From: Roseivirga pacifica | GTDB taxonomy: Bacteria; Bacteroidota; Bacteroidia; Cytophagales; Cyclobacteriaceae | Length of the DNA stretch: 64,000 nucleotides | Direction of reading: 5' to 3' | Assembly: GCF_900111145.1 (NCBI RefSeq) | Contig: NZ_FOIR01000003.1 | Location: forward strand, 186,001 to 250,000 | The notes under the pieces: model-generated | What the model was told of the DNA's origin: nothing | What the model saw: only the letters and a program-made list of their open reading frames with translations | The model's database searches: none | Made by a program: the position numbers and the translations under genes | In this document: in pieces, positions 1 to 8,372 of the stretch | How positions within the stretch are numbered: the stretch's first letter is position 1 | Layout: every line of letters begins with the position of its first letter

Positions 1-871
1 CATACCATCGCTCCAAAACATACACCATGTTTTTAAAGGCGGTGTTTTCAAAGTGAATGGTATTGTTCATCCAGGCCAAGGTTAAGTCACTATTGAAAGA
101 CTCTACTTCCATTTCGCGCTTAAACTTATTATAGGTGAGTTGTTGAGAGGGCATTAGGCGCACCGCTTTACTTGTGGTATCCGGTTGACCGTTTTTAAAT
201 CGCAAAACATCAACAATGCCAGTAGCAAGCGATGTAGCTGCATCCCGATCTTTTCTATAATCTCTAACATTAAAAGATGTACCCACTGCGGTGGTCACAA
301 GATTATCTGAAACTACTACAAAGGGTTTACTAGCATCCTTTGCCACTTCAAAAAATGCTTCTCCCTCCAAGTATACTCTGCGCTCCTTCTGCCCAAAGTC
401 TTCTCTAAAAACAAGCTTAGATTGCGCATTTAAATGCACTTTAGTTCCATCCGTCAAAAAGAATGAACTACGAATGCCTCTTGGGTTTTCTTTTACTGTT
501 TCAGTATATGTGTAGCGGGCATCTTCCTCTGGTAATGTGTTGTTTCTAAGATAAAATAAGGCAGTGATGCTTACTGTAAGCAATAAACACAGATAGATGA
601 CCGCGCTGGTCCTTGATCTCCTTCTACCTATGTTTTCTCTTCTTATTGGAGGCCTGTTACTTTGCTTGTCGCCAGCCAATGCTTTTGCTACCACTTTTCG
701 CTGGAGCCCTTCCTCATCAATATTGTGTATGTTTTGTGACGGTGTTTGCTCCCAAAGCTCCTTCATCAAAACTTCCTGCTCCTTAATAGAGGAAGAAGAA
801 AGGATCTTCTTGGCCAAAGCATCTAACTGTTGCTTTACATCACCACTATTATCTTCTGGGTTTTCTTTCAC
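1..871 (-). CDS. FecR family anti-sigma factor (3' end cut by window edge)
   Basis: Read on the reverse strand, this open frame runs off the left edge of the window. It has a soluble N-terminal region, one membrane segment (AVIYLCLLLTVSITALFYL) and then a periplasmic FecR domain (RVYLEGEAFFEVAKD, VGTSFNVRDY). FecR proteins hold an ECF sigma factor at the membrane and release it when a TonB-dependent receptor signals. No ATG lies near the 5' end: the frame is closed by TAA at 890-892, leaving TTG at 884-886 or GTG at 869-871; GTG was chosen. It follows the ECF sigma gene by about 170 bp in the same direction, the usual order in Bacteroidota. The C-terminal domain and any downstream receptor gene lie outside the window. 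Confidence 0.85.
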   Translation of the reverse strand, partial: MKENPEDNSGDVKQQLDALAKKILSSSSIKEQEVLMKELWEQTPSQNIHNIDEEGLQRKVVAKALAGDKQSNRPPIRRENIGRRRSRTSAVIYLCLLLTVSITALFYLRNNTLPEEDARYTYTETVKENPRGIRSSFFLTDGTKVHLNAQSKLVFREDFGQKERRVYLEGEAFFEVAKDASKPFVVVSDNLVTTAVGTSFNVRDYRKDRDAATSLATGIVDVLRFKNGQPDTTSKAVRLMPSQQLTYNKFKREMEVESFNSDLTLAWMNNTIHFENTAFKNMVYVLERWY

Positions 872-1043
872 TGTGTTGTTAGGCAATTGTTAAGCCTGCC
901 TAATAGTATTACACAGATTAGTTTGGCTAACCGTTACTCTGGCTTAAAATAAATTTTACAAAAATGTAAAAACACCCCATAAGAGAGCTCACAAGGGTAT
1001 TTAACCAAAATAAAAAGTTGTTAATATTGAGATAAAACGACTC

Positions 1044-1598
1044 TTAGGCCACAGCACTGCTGCAAAAGGCCAAGAAAAAGATGTGTTCTGAATTTTCGCT
1101 AATAAACTTGAGGGCCTTCCGCATTTGGCCTTCAACGGTATTAATAGAAATCCCCATTCTTTGCGCAATTTCCTTATTACCCAAACCTTCGAATCTACTT
1201 AGTTCAAAAATCATGCGCCTGCGTTCGGGCATCAACCTCACAAGCTTTTTAAACTCCTCTTGCATGTTGTTAAAAAGCACCTCTTCCATAGTGTTTTCTA
1301 CCAAACAATCTTGTTCTTCAATTGAATCTAATTGTTGGAGTTTCTTATTGTCGCGAATCTTATTGAGTGTAAGATTTTTTGCTATTGTAAACAGAAGGCC
1401 TTCTAGCGACATTGCCTCGTCTATGCGGCTTCTAGTACTCCATATTTTGAGGAAAACATCCTGAGCTAATTCTTCAGCCTCTTGCTTAGAGCCTATAATG
1501 GTGTAGCAGTAGTTGAAAATACGGGTATGGTATTCTGATACGAATAATGCCAAAGCCCTTTCGTTGCCACTTTTAATGTCAGCAATTAACCTTTCCAT
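1044..1598 (-). CDS. ECF RNA polymerase sigma factor, Bacteroidota family
   Basis: A 184-aa sigma-70 factor with region 2 (about residues 15-75, including IFNYCYTIIGSKQEAEELAQDVF) and region 4 (about 115-165), whose helix-turn-helix reads LGNKEIAQRMGISINTVEGQ. The length and two-domain layout are those of ECF factors, which direct RNA polymerase to a small regulon. The hydrophobic C-terminal tail (HIFFLAFCSSAVA) is a trait I associate with Bacteroidota members of this family. It precedes the fecR-like gene on the same strand, so the partner is most likely that membrane anti-sigma factor. In this phylum such pairs usually control import of a glycan or iron carrier; the target here is outside the window. 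Confidence 0.93.
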   Translation of the reverse strand: MERLIADIKSGNERALALFVSEYHTRIFNYCYTIIGSKQEAEELAQDVFLKIWSTRSRIDEAMSLEGLLFTIAKNLTLNKIRDNKKLQQLDSIEEQDCLVENTMEEVLFNNMQEEFKKLVRLMPERRRMIFELSRFEGLGNKEIAQRMGISINTVEGQMRKALKFISENSEHIFFLAFCSSAVA

Positions 1599-1947
1599 AA
1601 TACAGTTTTCCTCTTAACTGAAATAATGGTTAGGCACCACAAATCTGATAGTTGAGTTTCCTTTTTAGTTGAGGTGCACCATTCCATTTTAGCACTTAAC
1701 CACACGCTTAGCTAAGTACCGCACTTGGGTAACATTGCGTTAAACTACATAAAGATTTGGTAAGAAACCAAGCAGGCAGTTTTACATGTATATACTGATA
1801 ATGGACGGTCTTATGTAAAAATAAAAACCATGGAACTCTCTAAAAATAAAAAACTAGAAAGGGCGATAAACAGAGCGCTCTACCAAATAATATTTTGAAG
1901 AATAAATTTCATCAAATGTCATTCAAGCAAGAAAGCACAAGTTATTA
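1599..1947. other. Intergenic region upstream of the sigma factor gene
   Basis: A 349-bp stretch with no convincing gene, between the start of the ECF sigma gene and the end of surE, both read leftwards. One 22-codon plus-strand frame (1830-1898, ATG to TGA, lysine-rich) is too short and too isolated to call. The sigma-gene promoter should lie here, but I found no clear TAnnTTTG element for it. Confidence 0.5.
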
Positions 1948-2724
1948 CTATATATCCCAATCATCATTTATCTGGGCAATGGCATGATGGGCCGTTAGAT
2001 CGTACTGGCATGGCACCACAGCTACATAGTTATGGTCTACTGCCCAAACATCGGTATCTTCTCCCTTGTCGTTGTTCACAAAGTTGCCAGCCAACCAAAA
2101 GTAAGGTCTACCATAAGGGTCTTTTCTATGATCGAACTCTTCTTCCCAATGTGCTTTCGCCTGCCTGCATATTTTAACCCCTTGAATCTTCTGGTTTTGT
2201 TTTGGCGGAAAATTAACGTTCAGAGCTACTCCTTTTGTTAGTCCATTCTCCAAAACCTCTTTGGCAATTTTCTGGATATATTCTACCGTATGAGAAAAGT
2301 CTGCATCGTGAGAGAAATCTGCCAATGAATAACCAATTGAAGGATGGCCTTCTATGGCACCCTCAATAGCTGCCGACATGGTTCCTGAGTACAGTACACT
2401 CACAGCCAAATTGCTGCCGTGATTTACACCACTCACCACCAAATCGGGTGTTCTATCCTTAAGCACATGGTGCTTGGCAAGCTTTATACAGTCAGCAGGA
2501 GTTCCCGAACACTTGTAGGCATCTACCCCAATATCTTCAAACAAATCTGACGGTATTAATCTTAGTGGTTCACCAATAGTAATGGCGTGCCCCATCCCTG
2601 ACTGCGGACTATCTGGAGCTACTACAATTACCTCTCCAAGCGCGGTCATTGCCTCCGTGAGTACACGAATACCCTTTGAGGTTATGCCATCATCATTCGA
2701 AACTAAAATTAAGGGCTTTGCCAT
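1948..2724 (-). CDS. surE: 5'/3'-nucleotidase SurE
   Basis: A 258-aa protein of the SurE family, metal-dependent phosphatases that hydrolyse nucleoside monophosphates and are linked to stationary-phase survival. The N-terminal metal-binding motif ILVSNDDG is at residues 6-13. The family signatures DSPQSGMGHAIT (about 38-49), SGTPADCIKLA (about 73-83) and SGVNHGSNLAVSVLYSGT are intact. The length is normal (250-270 aa) and there is no signal peptide, so it should be cytosolic. The ATG fits the family N-terminus directly. It stands between a secreted unknown upstream and the sigma factor downstream, with no functional link evident. Confidence 0.97.
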   Translation of the reverse strand: MAKPLILVSNDDGITSKGIRVLTEAMTALGEVIVVAPDSPQSGMGHAITIGEPLRLIPSDLFEDIGVDAYKCSGTPADCIKLAKHHVLKDRTPDLVVSGVNHGSNLAVSVLYSGTMSAAIEGAIEGHPSIGYSLADFSHDADFSHTVEYIQKIAKEVLENGLTKGVALNVNFPPKQNQKIQGVKICRQAKAHWEEEFDHRKDPYGRPYFWLAGNFVNNDKGEDTDVWAVDHNYVAVVPCQYDLTAHHAIAQINDDWDI

Positions 2725-2800
2725 ATATTGAAGGAGTTTTTAAGAGCCGCCAAGTTCGGAACATCTGGTGGCATGAAAAGAATAAATAAGAAAAATTTAG

Positions 2801-3454
2801 CTAAAGATTTTCTAGCGTATTGAAATACTGAACCAGCTTAGCCATATCTGCCACACGGTCCACTTTCAACTTTTCGTGTTTAACAAAACGCTTCAGCTCT
2901 TTCTGATGATTGCCTAACTCCTCTATCACATCAGACTTTTTGGAATTAAGGGCTACAACATTGCCCTGATCATCGGCTAAAAATAGACGGAATGCCAAAT
3001 ACCTACGCGTAGTATTCCCCATTGGTGATGGATTATAATATGGGTAGCGATAACCATACCTGCTGTAGCCACTGTAAGACCCTGCGCTACTCGTAGTGGT
3101 TGCTATATATTCGCGTGCTAATAGAGACTTGGTTCCCTCTGCAATCAGCTCAAAGATTGTGGGCCTCTCATAACCCGCTGAATTCTTAAAAGGCAACACA
3201 TAAAAGTCTCGCTTTAGTTTATCCTCCTGCATTATAATCGAGAAGGTGTAAAACTGGCTGGCATGATACGTCTCAATCTTGCTATTGATGGCGATCTGAA
3301 TGGAGTTGGCGTCCAAATCGTATTTAATAACCCCATTCTTTGTTTTACCATCATCAAGGGTTACGCTCCCCTCGTACCATTGGCTTTGAGGGAAGTCCTG
3401 CGCCATAAGAACAGCAGGTAGAATAAAAAACAATATGAGTAATGCTCTTTTCAT
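2801..3454 (-). CDS. Secreted protein of unknown function
   Basis: I do not recognise a named family. The protein has a clear signal peptide (MKRALLILFFILPAVLMAQ, cleavage before DFPQ). A beta-rich domain with the pattern WYEGSVTLDDGKTKNGVIKYDL follows, then a short Ser/Gly/Tyr-rich stretch, then a helical C-terminal part. A longer reading to 3475 would put VALILV in front of the signal peptide, so the ATG at 3454 (217 aa) is preferred. The C-terminal helices resemble in pattern the secreted protein at 31430-32212, so both may belong to one Bacteroidota-specific envelope family; that is inference from residue pattern only. Confidence 0.75.
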   Translation of the reverse strand: MKRALLILFFILPAVLMAQDFPQSQWYEGSVTLDDGKTKNGVIKYDLDANSIQIAINSKIETYHASQFYTFSIIMQEDKLKRDFYVLPFKNSAGYERPTIFELIAEGTKSLLAREYIATTTSSAGSYSGYSRYGYRYPYYNPSPMGNTTRRYLAFRLFLADDQGNVVALNSKKSDVIEELGNHQKELKRFVKHEKLKVDRVADMAKLVQYFNTLENL

Positions 3455-3519
3455 TACTAGGATTAACGCCACCAAGGCTGAATGTTACATTAATATAACA
3501 CTTTTTTGGCCTTAGATGT

Positions 3520-4659
3520 TTATTCCGTTTCTAGCGGAACGTATTCGGTAATCTCTAGGCCGTAACCAATTAAACCAACACGCTTTTGTGGGTTATTAGA
3601 AATTAGCTTTAGCTTATGAATGTTCAGGTCTCTCAAAATCTGAGCACCCACACCATAATCTTTCTCGTCCATTTTAACCCCGAACTTTCTGCTTAAAGGT
3701 TGTTCCGTTATACCTTCTTGCTGCAGAATTTTCATTTCATGCAATAAACGCTGGCCGCGGGCATTTTGGTTCATGTAGAGTACAACACCTTTGCCCTCCT
3801 TTTCTATCATACGCAATGCATGCTTAATCGGATTGCCAGCATCGTGTTTAAAACCAAAAATATCGCCCAAAGTACTCGAAGAGTGTACCCTTACAAGTAC
3901 AGGCTCGTTTTCATCCCACTCGCCTTTGATTACCGCCAAATGCACTTCGCCAGTATTAATTTGTTTGTAGGCCTGAAGATGAAAGTCTCCGTATTCAGTT
4001 GGTAAGTCAATCGACATATCCTTCTCGATCAGGCTTTCATTGGCCAACCGATACTCGATCAAATCTTCTATAGAAACCAGTTTAAGGTTGAACTTGTCCG
4101 CTACCTTTTTCAAGTCCGGTAAACGGGCCATACTACCATCTTCATTCATAATCTCCACTAGTACACCACCTGGCTTTAAACCGGCTAATCGGGCAAAATC
4201 AATAGTTGCCTCTGTGTGGCCTGTTCTACGCAGCACCCCTCCTCTTTTTGCCTTTAGGGGGAAAATATGTCCAGGTTTACCCAACTCTTCAGGGCGGGTA
4301 TTTGGGTCTACCAAAGCCTGAACCGTTTTAGCCCTGTCCGAAGCCGAAATTCCGGTAGTACAACCATGGCCAATCAAATCAACCGATACTGTGAAAGGTG
4401 TTTCGTAAGCCGCAGAGTTGTTGCGCACCATTAAGTCTAAGCCCAACTCTTCGCATCTGTCTTCTACCAAAGAGGCACAGATTAATCCGCGCCCATGCGT
4501 TGCCATAAAGTTGATTATTTCAGGAGTAACCTTTTCTGCAGCGCAGATAAAATCACCTTCATTTTCACGGTTTTCATCGTCTACAACAATGATTACTTCA
4601 CCGTTTTTTATCGCCTCAATGGCTTCTTCAATGGTATTCAGTTGAATTTTCTCAGACAT
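3520..4659 (-). CDS. ribBA: RibBA-like protein: active-looking DHBP synthase, degenerate GTP cyclohydrolase II domain
   Basis: A 379-aa fusion. Residues 1-205 are 3,4-dihydroxy-2-butanone-4-phosphate synthase (RibB), with the acidic loop [11 protein letters not shown] at 27-37, [10 protein letters not shown] and the [14 protein letters not shown] motif; it should convert ribulose 5-phosphate in riboflavin synthesis. Residues 206-379 align with GTP cyclohydrolase II, but its three zinc-binding cysteines are gone. The usual HSECLTGD reads HSSSTLGD (S262), and the usual CDCG reads HDAG (H272, A274) after a one-residue deletion. The EGRGIGL segment is also changed, to NARGQRLL. The second half therefore probably does not open GTP's ring, and the cell would need a separate RibA. 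No frameshift is visible; the domain is full length. Confidence 0.93.
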   Translation of the reverse strand: MSEKIQLNTIEEAIEAIKNGEVIIVVDDENRENEGDFICAAEKVTPEIINFMATHGRGLICASLVEDRCEELGLDLMVRNNSAAYETPFTVSVDLIGHGCTTGISASDRAKTVQALVDPNTRPEELGKPGHIFPLKAKRGGVLRRTGHTEATIDFARLAGLKPGGVLVEIMNEDGSMARLPDLKKVADKFNLKLVSIEDLIEYRLANESLIEKDMSIDLPTEYGDFHLQAYKQINTGEVHLAVIKGEWDENEPVLVRVHSSSTLGDIFGFKHDAGNPIKHALRMIEKEGKGVVLYMNQNARGQRLLHEMKILQQEGITEQPLSRKFGVKMDEKDYGVGAQILRDLNIHKLKLISNNPQKRVGLIGYGLEITEYVPLETE

Positions 4660-4709
4660 AGGTAATAGGTAAGCGATGCAAATGTAATCGAATCTTTCAG
4701 GCTTTAAAA

Positions 4710-6629
4710 TTATCGTGGAATCACAATGCCAAGCTCTGTATCTACTTCAATCAATAATGCTTTTAAGTGTTTGTGAACCTTTAAAAGTTCAATTTGTTCC
4801 TCAACATCCTGCGTTTTTTTCAACGCATCGTCATTTTCGTTGATTAATATCTCTAGCTTTTTCTTCTTGAGTCTGAGCACAATCTTGTAAGCTGCATCGG
4901 GCAAATCTTCCGATTCGTGCATGGTCATAATTCGGTGGCGAGCTTGCCACCCTTCGCTCACAAAGTACTTCATTTCCAATAAGTCAATTACCAACTGGCT
5001 CATTGAAGGATCCGTAGGACCAATAAACTGATCTGGCTCAATTTTCTTTCCTGCAGCTACCAGTTCGGCAGCTTTGCTTAAGGTGCGATCAATCACCTCA
5101 TCATCAAAAGGAATGGACTCTATTTCTTCAAAAATGAATTCAGAAATGCTTACCTCATCATCAAAAGCTTCATTACCATAGTTAATGAGCATACGCAAGC
5201 ACTCTCGCTCAACGAAAAACGAGGTAAGTTTTACGTCACTCCGTGTCTCTTGCTCTACCGGTGGCAGCGGTTCCACTTGTTGCTCTTCATGCCTAGTGGA
5301 ATCCCTATCCTTACGTTGCTGCTGAATCAACAGCTTGTTCAGCTCTGTTATCAGCACTTGCTCCTGAATATCGAGCAAACCGGCACAAGTTTTTATGTAA
5401 ACCGAACGCTTGATACCATCGGGAATGAGCGCAATACTCTCGATTACTTCACGAATTACTTTAACCTTGTTCGAAGGGTCTTTGTCCCTCCCTCCATCGG
5501 TCAGAATATTGGTTTTGAAGGTAATGAAATCTTGCGCCTGCTCTTTCAAATAGGTTTTAAAGGCCTCTGAACTCATGGTTTTGGAGAAACTGTCTGGGTC
5601 TTCTCCTTCGGGGAATACCACCGCGTGCACGTCCAAATCGTGCTCCAAAATCATATTGATACCACGGAACGAGGCTTTTATACCTGCACTATCACCATCG
5701 TACAGCACAGTAATATTCTTGGTATAGCGGCTTATTAGCTGAATCTGCTCTTTGGTAAGCGATGTTCCACTCGATGCCACCACATTTTCTACCCCAGCAA
5801 GGTGCAATGAAATCACATCCGTGTAGCCTTCCACCAGATAGCACATATCCTCGTTGCGGATGGCTTGTTTGGCCTGGTGAATTCCATAAAGCACATTGCT
5901 CTTGTGGTAAACTTCCGTTTCCGGTGAGTTAATGTACTTTGGTTCTTTTTTATCGGTGCGAAGAGTTCGGGCGCCAAAAGCAATTGTTTTTCCCGAAACG
6001 TTGTGAATCGGAAACACTACCCTGGCCCTAAACCTATCGTAGACTCTGTTCTTTTCGTTCTTTAGAATTAAGCCGGCTTTCAGAAGCATTTCTTCTGTAT
6101 GACCTTTGGCCTTGGCAGCCTTTAGCAGGCCATCCCACTCATCGAGCGCATACCCTAGCTCAAACTTTTTAATTATCGCCTCATTAAAGCCACGCTCTTT
6201 AAAATAGCTCAAGCCAATGGACTTACCTTCGCTGTTTTCAAACAACTGGTCTTGAAAGAATTTTCCAGCAAAGCCAAGCACAATAAATAGACTGTCGCGC
6301 TCATTTTGCGCTTCAATCTGCTCATCGGTCATTTCTTCTTCCTGTACCTCTATGCCATATTTTTGAGCCAGGTATTTTAATGCTTCAATGTAGCTAATGC
6401 CTTCAACCTCCATTATAAAGGAAATAGCATCGCCCCCCTTTCCAGAGCTAAAGCATTTAAAAATCTCCTTGGATGGAGAAACGTAGAACGAAGGTGTCTT
6501 TTCGTTGGTAAATGGGCTGAGTGCACGATAGTTTGTCCCTACCTTCTTCAAACTCACAAAATCCCCTATCACATCAATAATATCAATGCGATTCTTTATC
6601 TCCTGTATGGTAGCGTCACTTATTGCCAT
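4710..6629 (-). CDS. dnaG: DNA primase DnaG with reduced zinc finger
   Basis: A 639-aa primase that lays RNA primers at the replication fork with DnaB helicase. The N-terminal zinc-binding domain is present in fold (FTNEKTPSFYVSP, GKGGDAISF), but three of its four ligands are replaced: S38, T41 and S62 stand where Cys, His and Cys are usual, and only C59 remains. The RNA polymerase core follows, with the TOPRIM signatures YLVEGYTDVISLHLAG and LYDGDSAG intact, then a helicase-binding C-terminal region rich in acidic helices. The length is normal. From memory of family members, primases of Bacteroidota often show this loss, so it looks lineage-typical rather than a pseudogene. The gene diverges from mrp across a tandem repeat. 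Confidence 0.96.
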   Translation of the reverse strand: MAISDATIQEIKNRIDIIDVIGDFVSLKKVGTNYRALSPFTNEKTPSFYVSPSKEIFKCFSSGKGGDAISFIMEVEGISYIEALKYLAQKYGIEVQEEEMTDEQIEAQNERDSLFIVLGFAGKFFQDQLFENSEGKSIGLSYFKERGFNEAIIKKFELGYALDEWDGLLKAAKAKGHTEEMLLKAGLILKNEKNRVYDRFRARVVFPIHNVSGKTIAFGARTLRTDKKEPKYINSPETEVYHKSNVLYGIHQAKQAIRNEDMCYLVEGYTDVISLHLAGVENVVASSGTSLTKEQIQLISRYTKNITVLYDGDSAGIKASFRGINMILEHDLDVHAVVFPEGEDPDSFSKTMSSEAFKTYLKEQAQDFITFKTNILTDGGRDKDPSNKVKVIREVIESIALIPDGIKRSVYIKTCAGLLDIQEQVLITELNKLLIQQQRKDRDSTRHEEQQVEPLPPVEQETRSDVKLTSFFVERECLRMLINYGNEAFDDEVSISEFIFEEIESIPFDDEVIDRTLSKAAELVAAGKKIEPDQFIGPTDPSMSQLVIDLLEMKYFVSEGWQARHRIMTMHESEDLPDAAYKIVLRLKKKKLEILINENDDALKKTQDVEEQIELLKVHKHLKALLIEVDTELGIVIPR

Positions 6630-6693
6630 TCGATTTCAAATATAGCAAGCCAAGGTTAGAGATTTAAGATTGACGATTTTAAGATTTCAGATT

Positions 6694-6735
6694 TTCGGTC
6701 TTCGGTCTTCGGTCTTCGGTCTTCGGTCTTCGGTC
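6694..6735. repeat. Heptanucleotide tandem repeat (TTCGGTC) x6
   Basis: Six perfect head-to-tail copies of TTCGGTC fill 42 bp between the divergent dnaG and mrp genes. They are preceded by a looser ATTTnAGATT-type repeat at about 6661-6693 (GATTTAAGATT, GATTTTAAGATTTCAGATTTT). The array is 59 bp from the dnaG start and 82 bp from the mrp start. Perfect copies imply recent slippage, so copy number probably varies between strains. Confidence 0.95.
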
Positions 6736-6768
6736 TAACCCGTGAACTAATATTACCAAACGCTGTTA

Positions 6769-6799
6769 TTAGAAAAGTCAAACGAATGCTGTTTATTTG
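6769..6799 (+). promoter_or_regulatory. Candidate mrp promoter
   Basis: TTAG at 6769-6772, a 19-bp spacer, then TTTATTTG at 6792-6799. This is one base off the Bacteroidota -7 element TAnnTTTG, with the correct spacing to a -33 element. The predicted transcript start is about 6805, just upstream of the mrp ATG at 6817. Confidence 0.4.
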
Positions 6800-6816
6800 C
6801 AGCTGAATTAATTACC

Positions 6817-7911
6817 ATGGAGCTGACGAAAGAAAATGTGCTGAAAGCCCTTAGTCATGTGCTAGACCCCGACATTAAAAAGGATCTGGTTACGCTAGGC
6901 ATGATTGAGAATATTCAGATTGAAGGGAACCAACTGGCCTTCACGGTAATGCTTACCACCCCGGCCTGTCCACTGAAGGAGTTGATTAAAAACGACTGTC
7001 TTAAAGCCATTGAAAAACATTTGGGAGAAGACATTGAAGTGGAAGTAGAAATGAGTTCTCATGTAACTACCACACGAGACAACACTCCCCTTTTACCAGG
7101 CGTAAAAAACATTATTGCCGTAGCCTCCGGAAAAGGTGGTGTAGGTAAATCTACTGTTACAGCAAACTTAGCAGTTGCACTAGCCAAGTCTGGTGCCAAA
7201 GTTGGGGTAATTGATGCCGACATTTTTGGACCATCTATGCCAACCATGTTCAACTGTGAGCATGAGCAACCGGGCATTAAAAAGGTGGGTGAAAAGAACC
7301 TGATAATGCCAATTGAGCAATATGGTGTGAAACTAATTTCCATTGGCTTTTTAACACCTGCAGAAAATGCAGTGGTTTGGAGAGGCCCAATGGCGAGTAG
7401 TGCACTAAAACAATTTATTGCCGATACGGAATGGGGCGAGCTAGATTACTTATTGATTGACCTGCCTCCTGGCACAAGCGACATTCACCTTACATTGGTG
7501 CAAACTGTACCTGTAACGGGTGCTGTAATTGTAACCACCCCACAAAAGGTGGCCATAGCCGATGCACAAAAAGGATTAAACATGTTCAAGCAGCCGCAGA
7601 TCAATGTGCCGGTACTTGGAGTGATAGAAAATATGGCGTACTTTACGCCAGAAGAGCTTCCTGATAACAAATACTATATTTTTGGACAAGGAGGCGGAAA
7701 GAAGTTAGCCGAACGTTTTGACGTACCATTTATAGGAGAAATTCCGTTGGTACAAGGCATAAGAGAGGGAGGCGACTTGGGCTACCCAGCCATTATGAAG
7801 GAAGGCATTGTTGCCGATGCTTTTGCCAAAGTAGCCGAGTCTACAGCACAACGAATTGCTATTCGGAACGCTGAGAAAAAAGAAACGAAGAAAGTAGAAA
7901 TTAACGCTTAA
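6817..7911 (+). CDS. Mrp/ApbC-type iron-sulfur cluster carrier ATPase
   Basis: A 364-aa cytosolic P-loop protein. Residues 1-90 form a MIP18/DUF59 domain (VLDPDIKKDLVTLGMI). A ParA/MinD-like ATPase follows with the deviant Walker A GKGGVGKST (about residues 107-115), the switch motif DADIFGPSMPTMF and DLPPGTSDIHL. Mrp proteins bind and hand Fe-S clusters to apo-enzymes. The CxxC found near the C-terminus of many homologues is missing: the corresponding region reads ENMAYFTPEELPDNKYYIFG, a form I associate with Bacteroidota homologues. The nfu gene begins 4 bp after the stop, so the two are co-transcribed and likely act together. Confidence 0.95.
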   Translation: MELTKENVLKALSHVLDPDIKKDLVTLGMIENIQIEGNQLAFTVMLTTPACPLKELIKNDCLKAIEKHLGEDIEVEVEMSSHVTTTRDNTPLLPGVKNIIAVASGKGGVGKSTVTANLAVALAKSGAKVGVIDADIFGPSMPTMFNCEHEQPGIKKVGEKNLIMPIEQYGVKLISIGFLTPAENAVVWRGPMASSALKQFIADTEWGELDYLLIDLPPGTSDIHLTLVQTVPVTGAVIVTTPQKVAIADAQKGLNMFKQPQINVPVLGVIENMAYFTPEELPDNKYYIFGQGGGKKLAERFDVPFIGEIPLVQGIREGGDLGYPAIMKEGIVADAFAKVAESTAQRIAIRNAEKKETKKVEINA

Positions 7912-7915
7912 CGAT

Positions 7916-8155
7916 ATGTTGGAAAGAGTTGAAGCAGCCTTGGAGAAAATCAGGCCATTTTTGATTGCCGATGGTGGCAATGTAAAAGTGCTCGAAATTA
8001 CCGATGACCTGATTGTAAAGTTGGAGTTGGAGGGTGCCTGCGGAACCTGCCCGATGTCTCCTATGACAATGAAAGCCGGTGTGGAAGAAGCACTGAAGCG
8101 GGACATTCCTGAACTTAAAGGAGTTGTTGCAGTAAATGTAGCTGAAGCACAGTAA
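7916..8155 (+). CDS. NifU-like (Nfu) iron-sulfur scaffold domain protein
   Basis: A 79-aa stand-alone Nfu domain. The conserved CxxC that binds a bridging cluster between two subunits is at ACGTCPMSPMTM (about residues 42-45). The family start pattern VEAALEKIRPFLIADGGNVKVLEI is complete, so the protein is full length despite its size. It follows mrp by 4 bp; together they make a cluster assembly and transfer unit. A hairpin lies 7 bp after the stop. Confidence 0.94.
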   Translation: MLERVEAALEKIRPFLIADGGNVKVLEITDDLIVKLELEGACGTCPMSPMTMKAGVEEALKRDIPELKGVVAVNVAEAQ

Positions 8156-8162
8156 CAAAATA

Positions 8163-8190
8163 TTGGCCAATGGATAATTGCATTGGCCAA
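8163..8190 (+). terminator. Hairpin after nfu (weak terminator)
   Basis: A perfect 10-bp inverted repeat, TTGGCCAATG / CATTGGCCAA, with an 8-nt loop, just after the nfu stop. No T-run follows on the plus strand, so it may stabilise the mRNA 3' end or terminate only partly. Confidence 0.45.
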
Positions 8191-8294
8191 CTTACTACTG
8201 CTCCCCTTCAGTTACCTCTATCGATCAGAACACGCCTTACATTAGCTTTTGCTAGAATTGCCACCCAAGCCGATTGATTAATCGGCAGCATACA

Positions 8295-8324
8295 TTTGCC
8301 ACTCTGTTGAAATAATTATCTTTG
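8295..8324 (+). promoter_or_regulatory. Bacteroidota-type promoter of the PASTA gene
   Basis: TTTG at 8295-8298, an 18-bp spacer and TATCTTTG at 8317-8324. This matches the TTTG / TAnnTTTG consensus fully in both boxes. It predicts a start near 8331 and a leader of about 40 nt before the ATG at 8373. It is the cleanest promoter I found in the window. Confidence 0.65.
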
Positions 8325-8372
8325 CCAAACTGTCTTAAAATTATTGGCAGTGCTTTGCGTTACTAATTTCAG

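Noticed and set aside
1081-1464. 127-aa plus-strand open frame opposite the ECF sigma gene
   Set aside because: It is antisense to a well-supported sigma factor and has no domain, signal or start context.
1671-1683. 13-mer GAGGTGCACCATT also found at 34329-34341
   Set aside because: Repeats of this length are expected by chance many times in 64 kb.
1830-1898. 22-codon open frame upstream of the sigma gene
   Set aside because: Too short, no conservation can be judged, and no promoter or partner gene supports it.
3520-6629. Loss of zinc ligands in RibBA and DnaG as sequencing errors
   Set aside because: Both frames are intact and full length, and substitutions are at separate codons with spacing (DnaG) or fold (RibBA) preserved.
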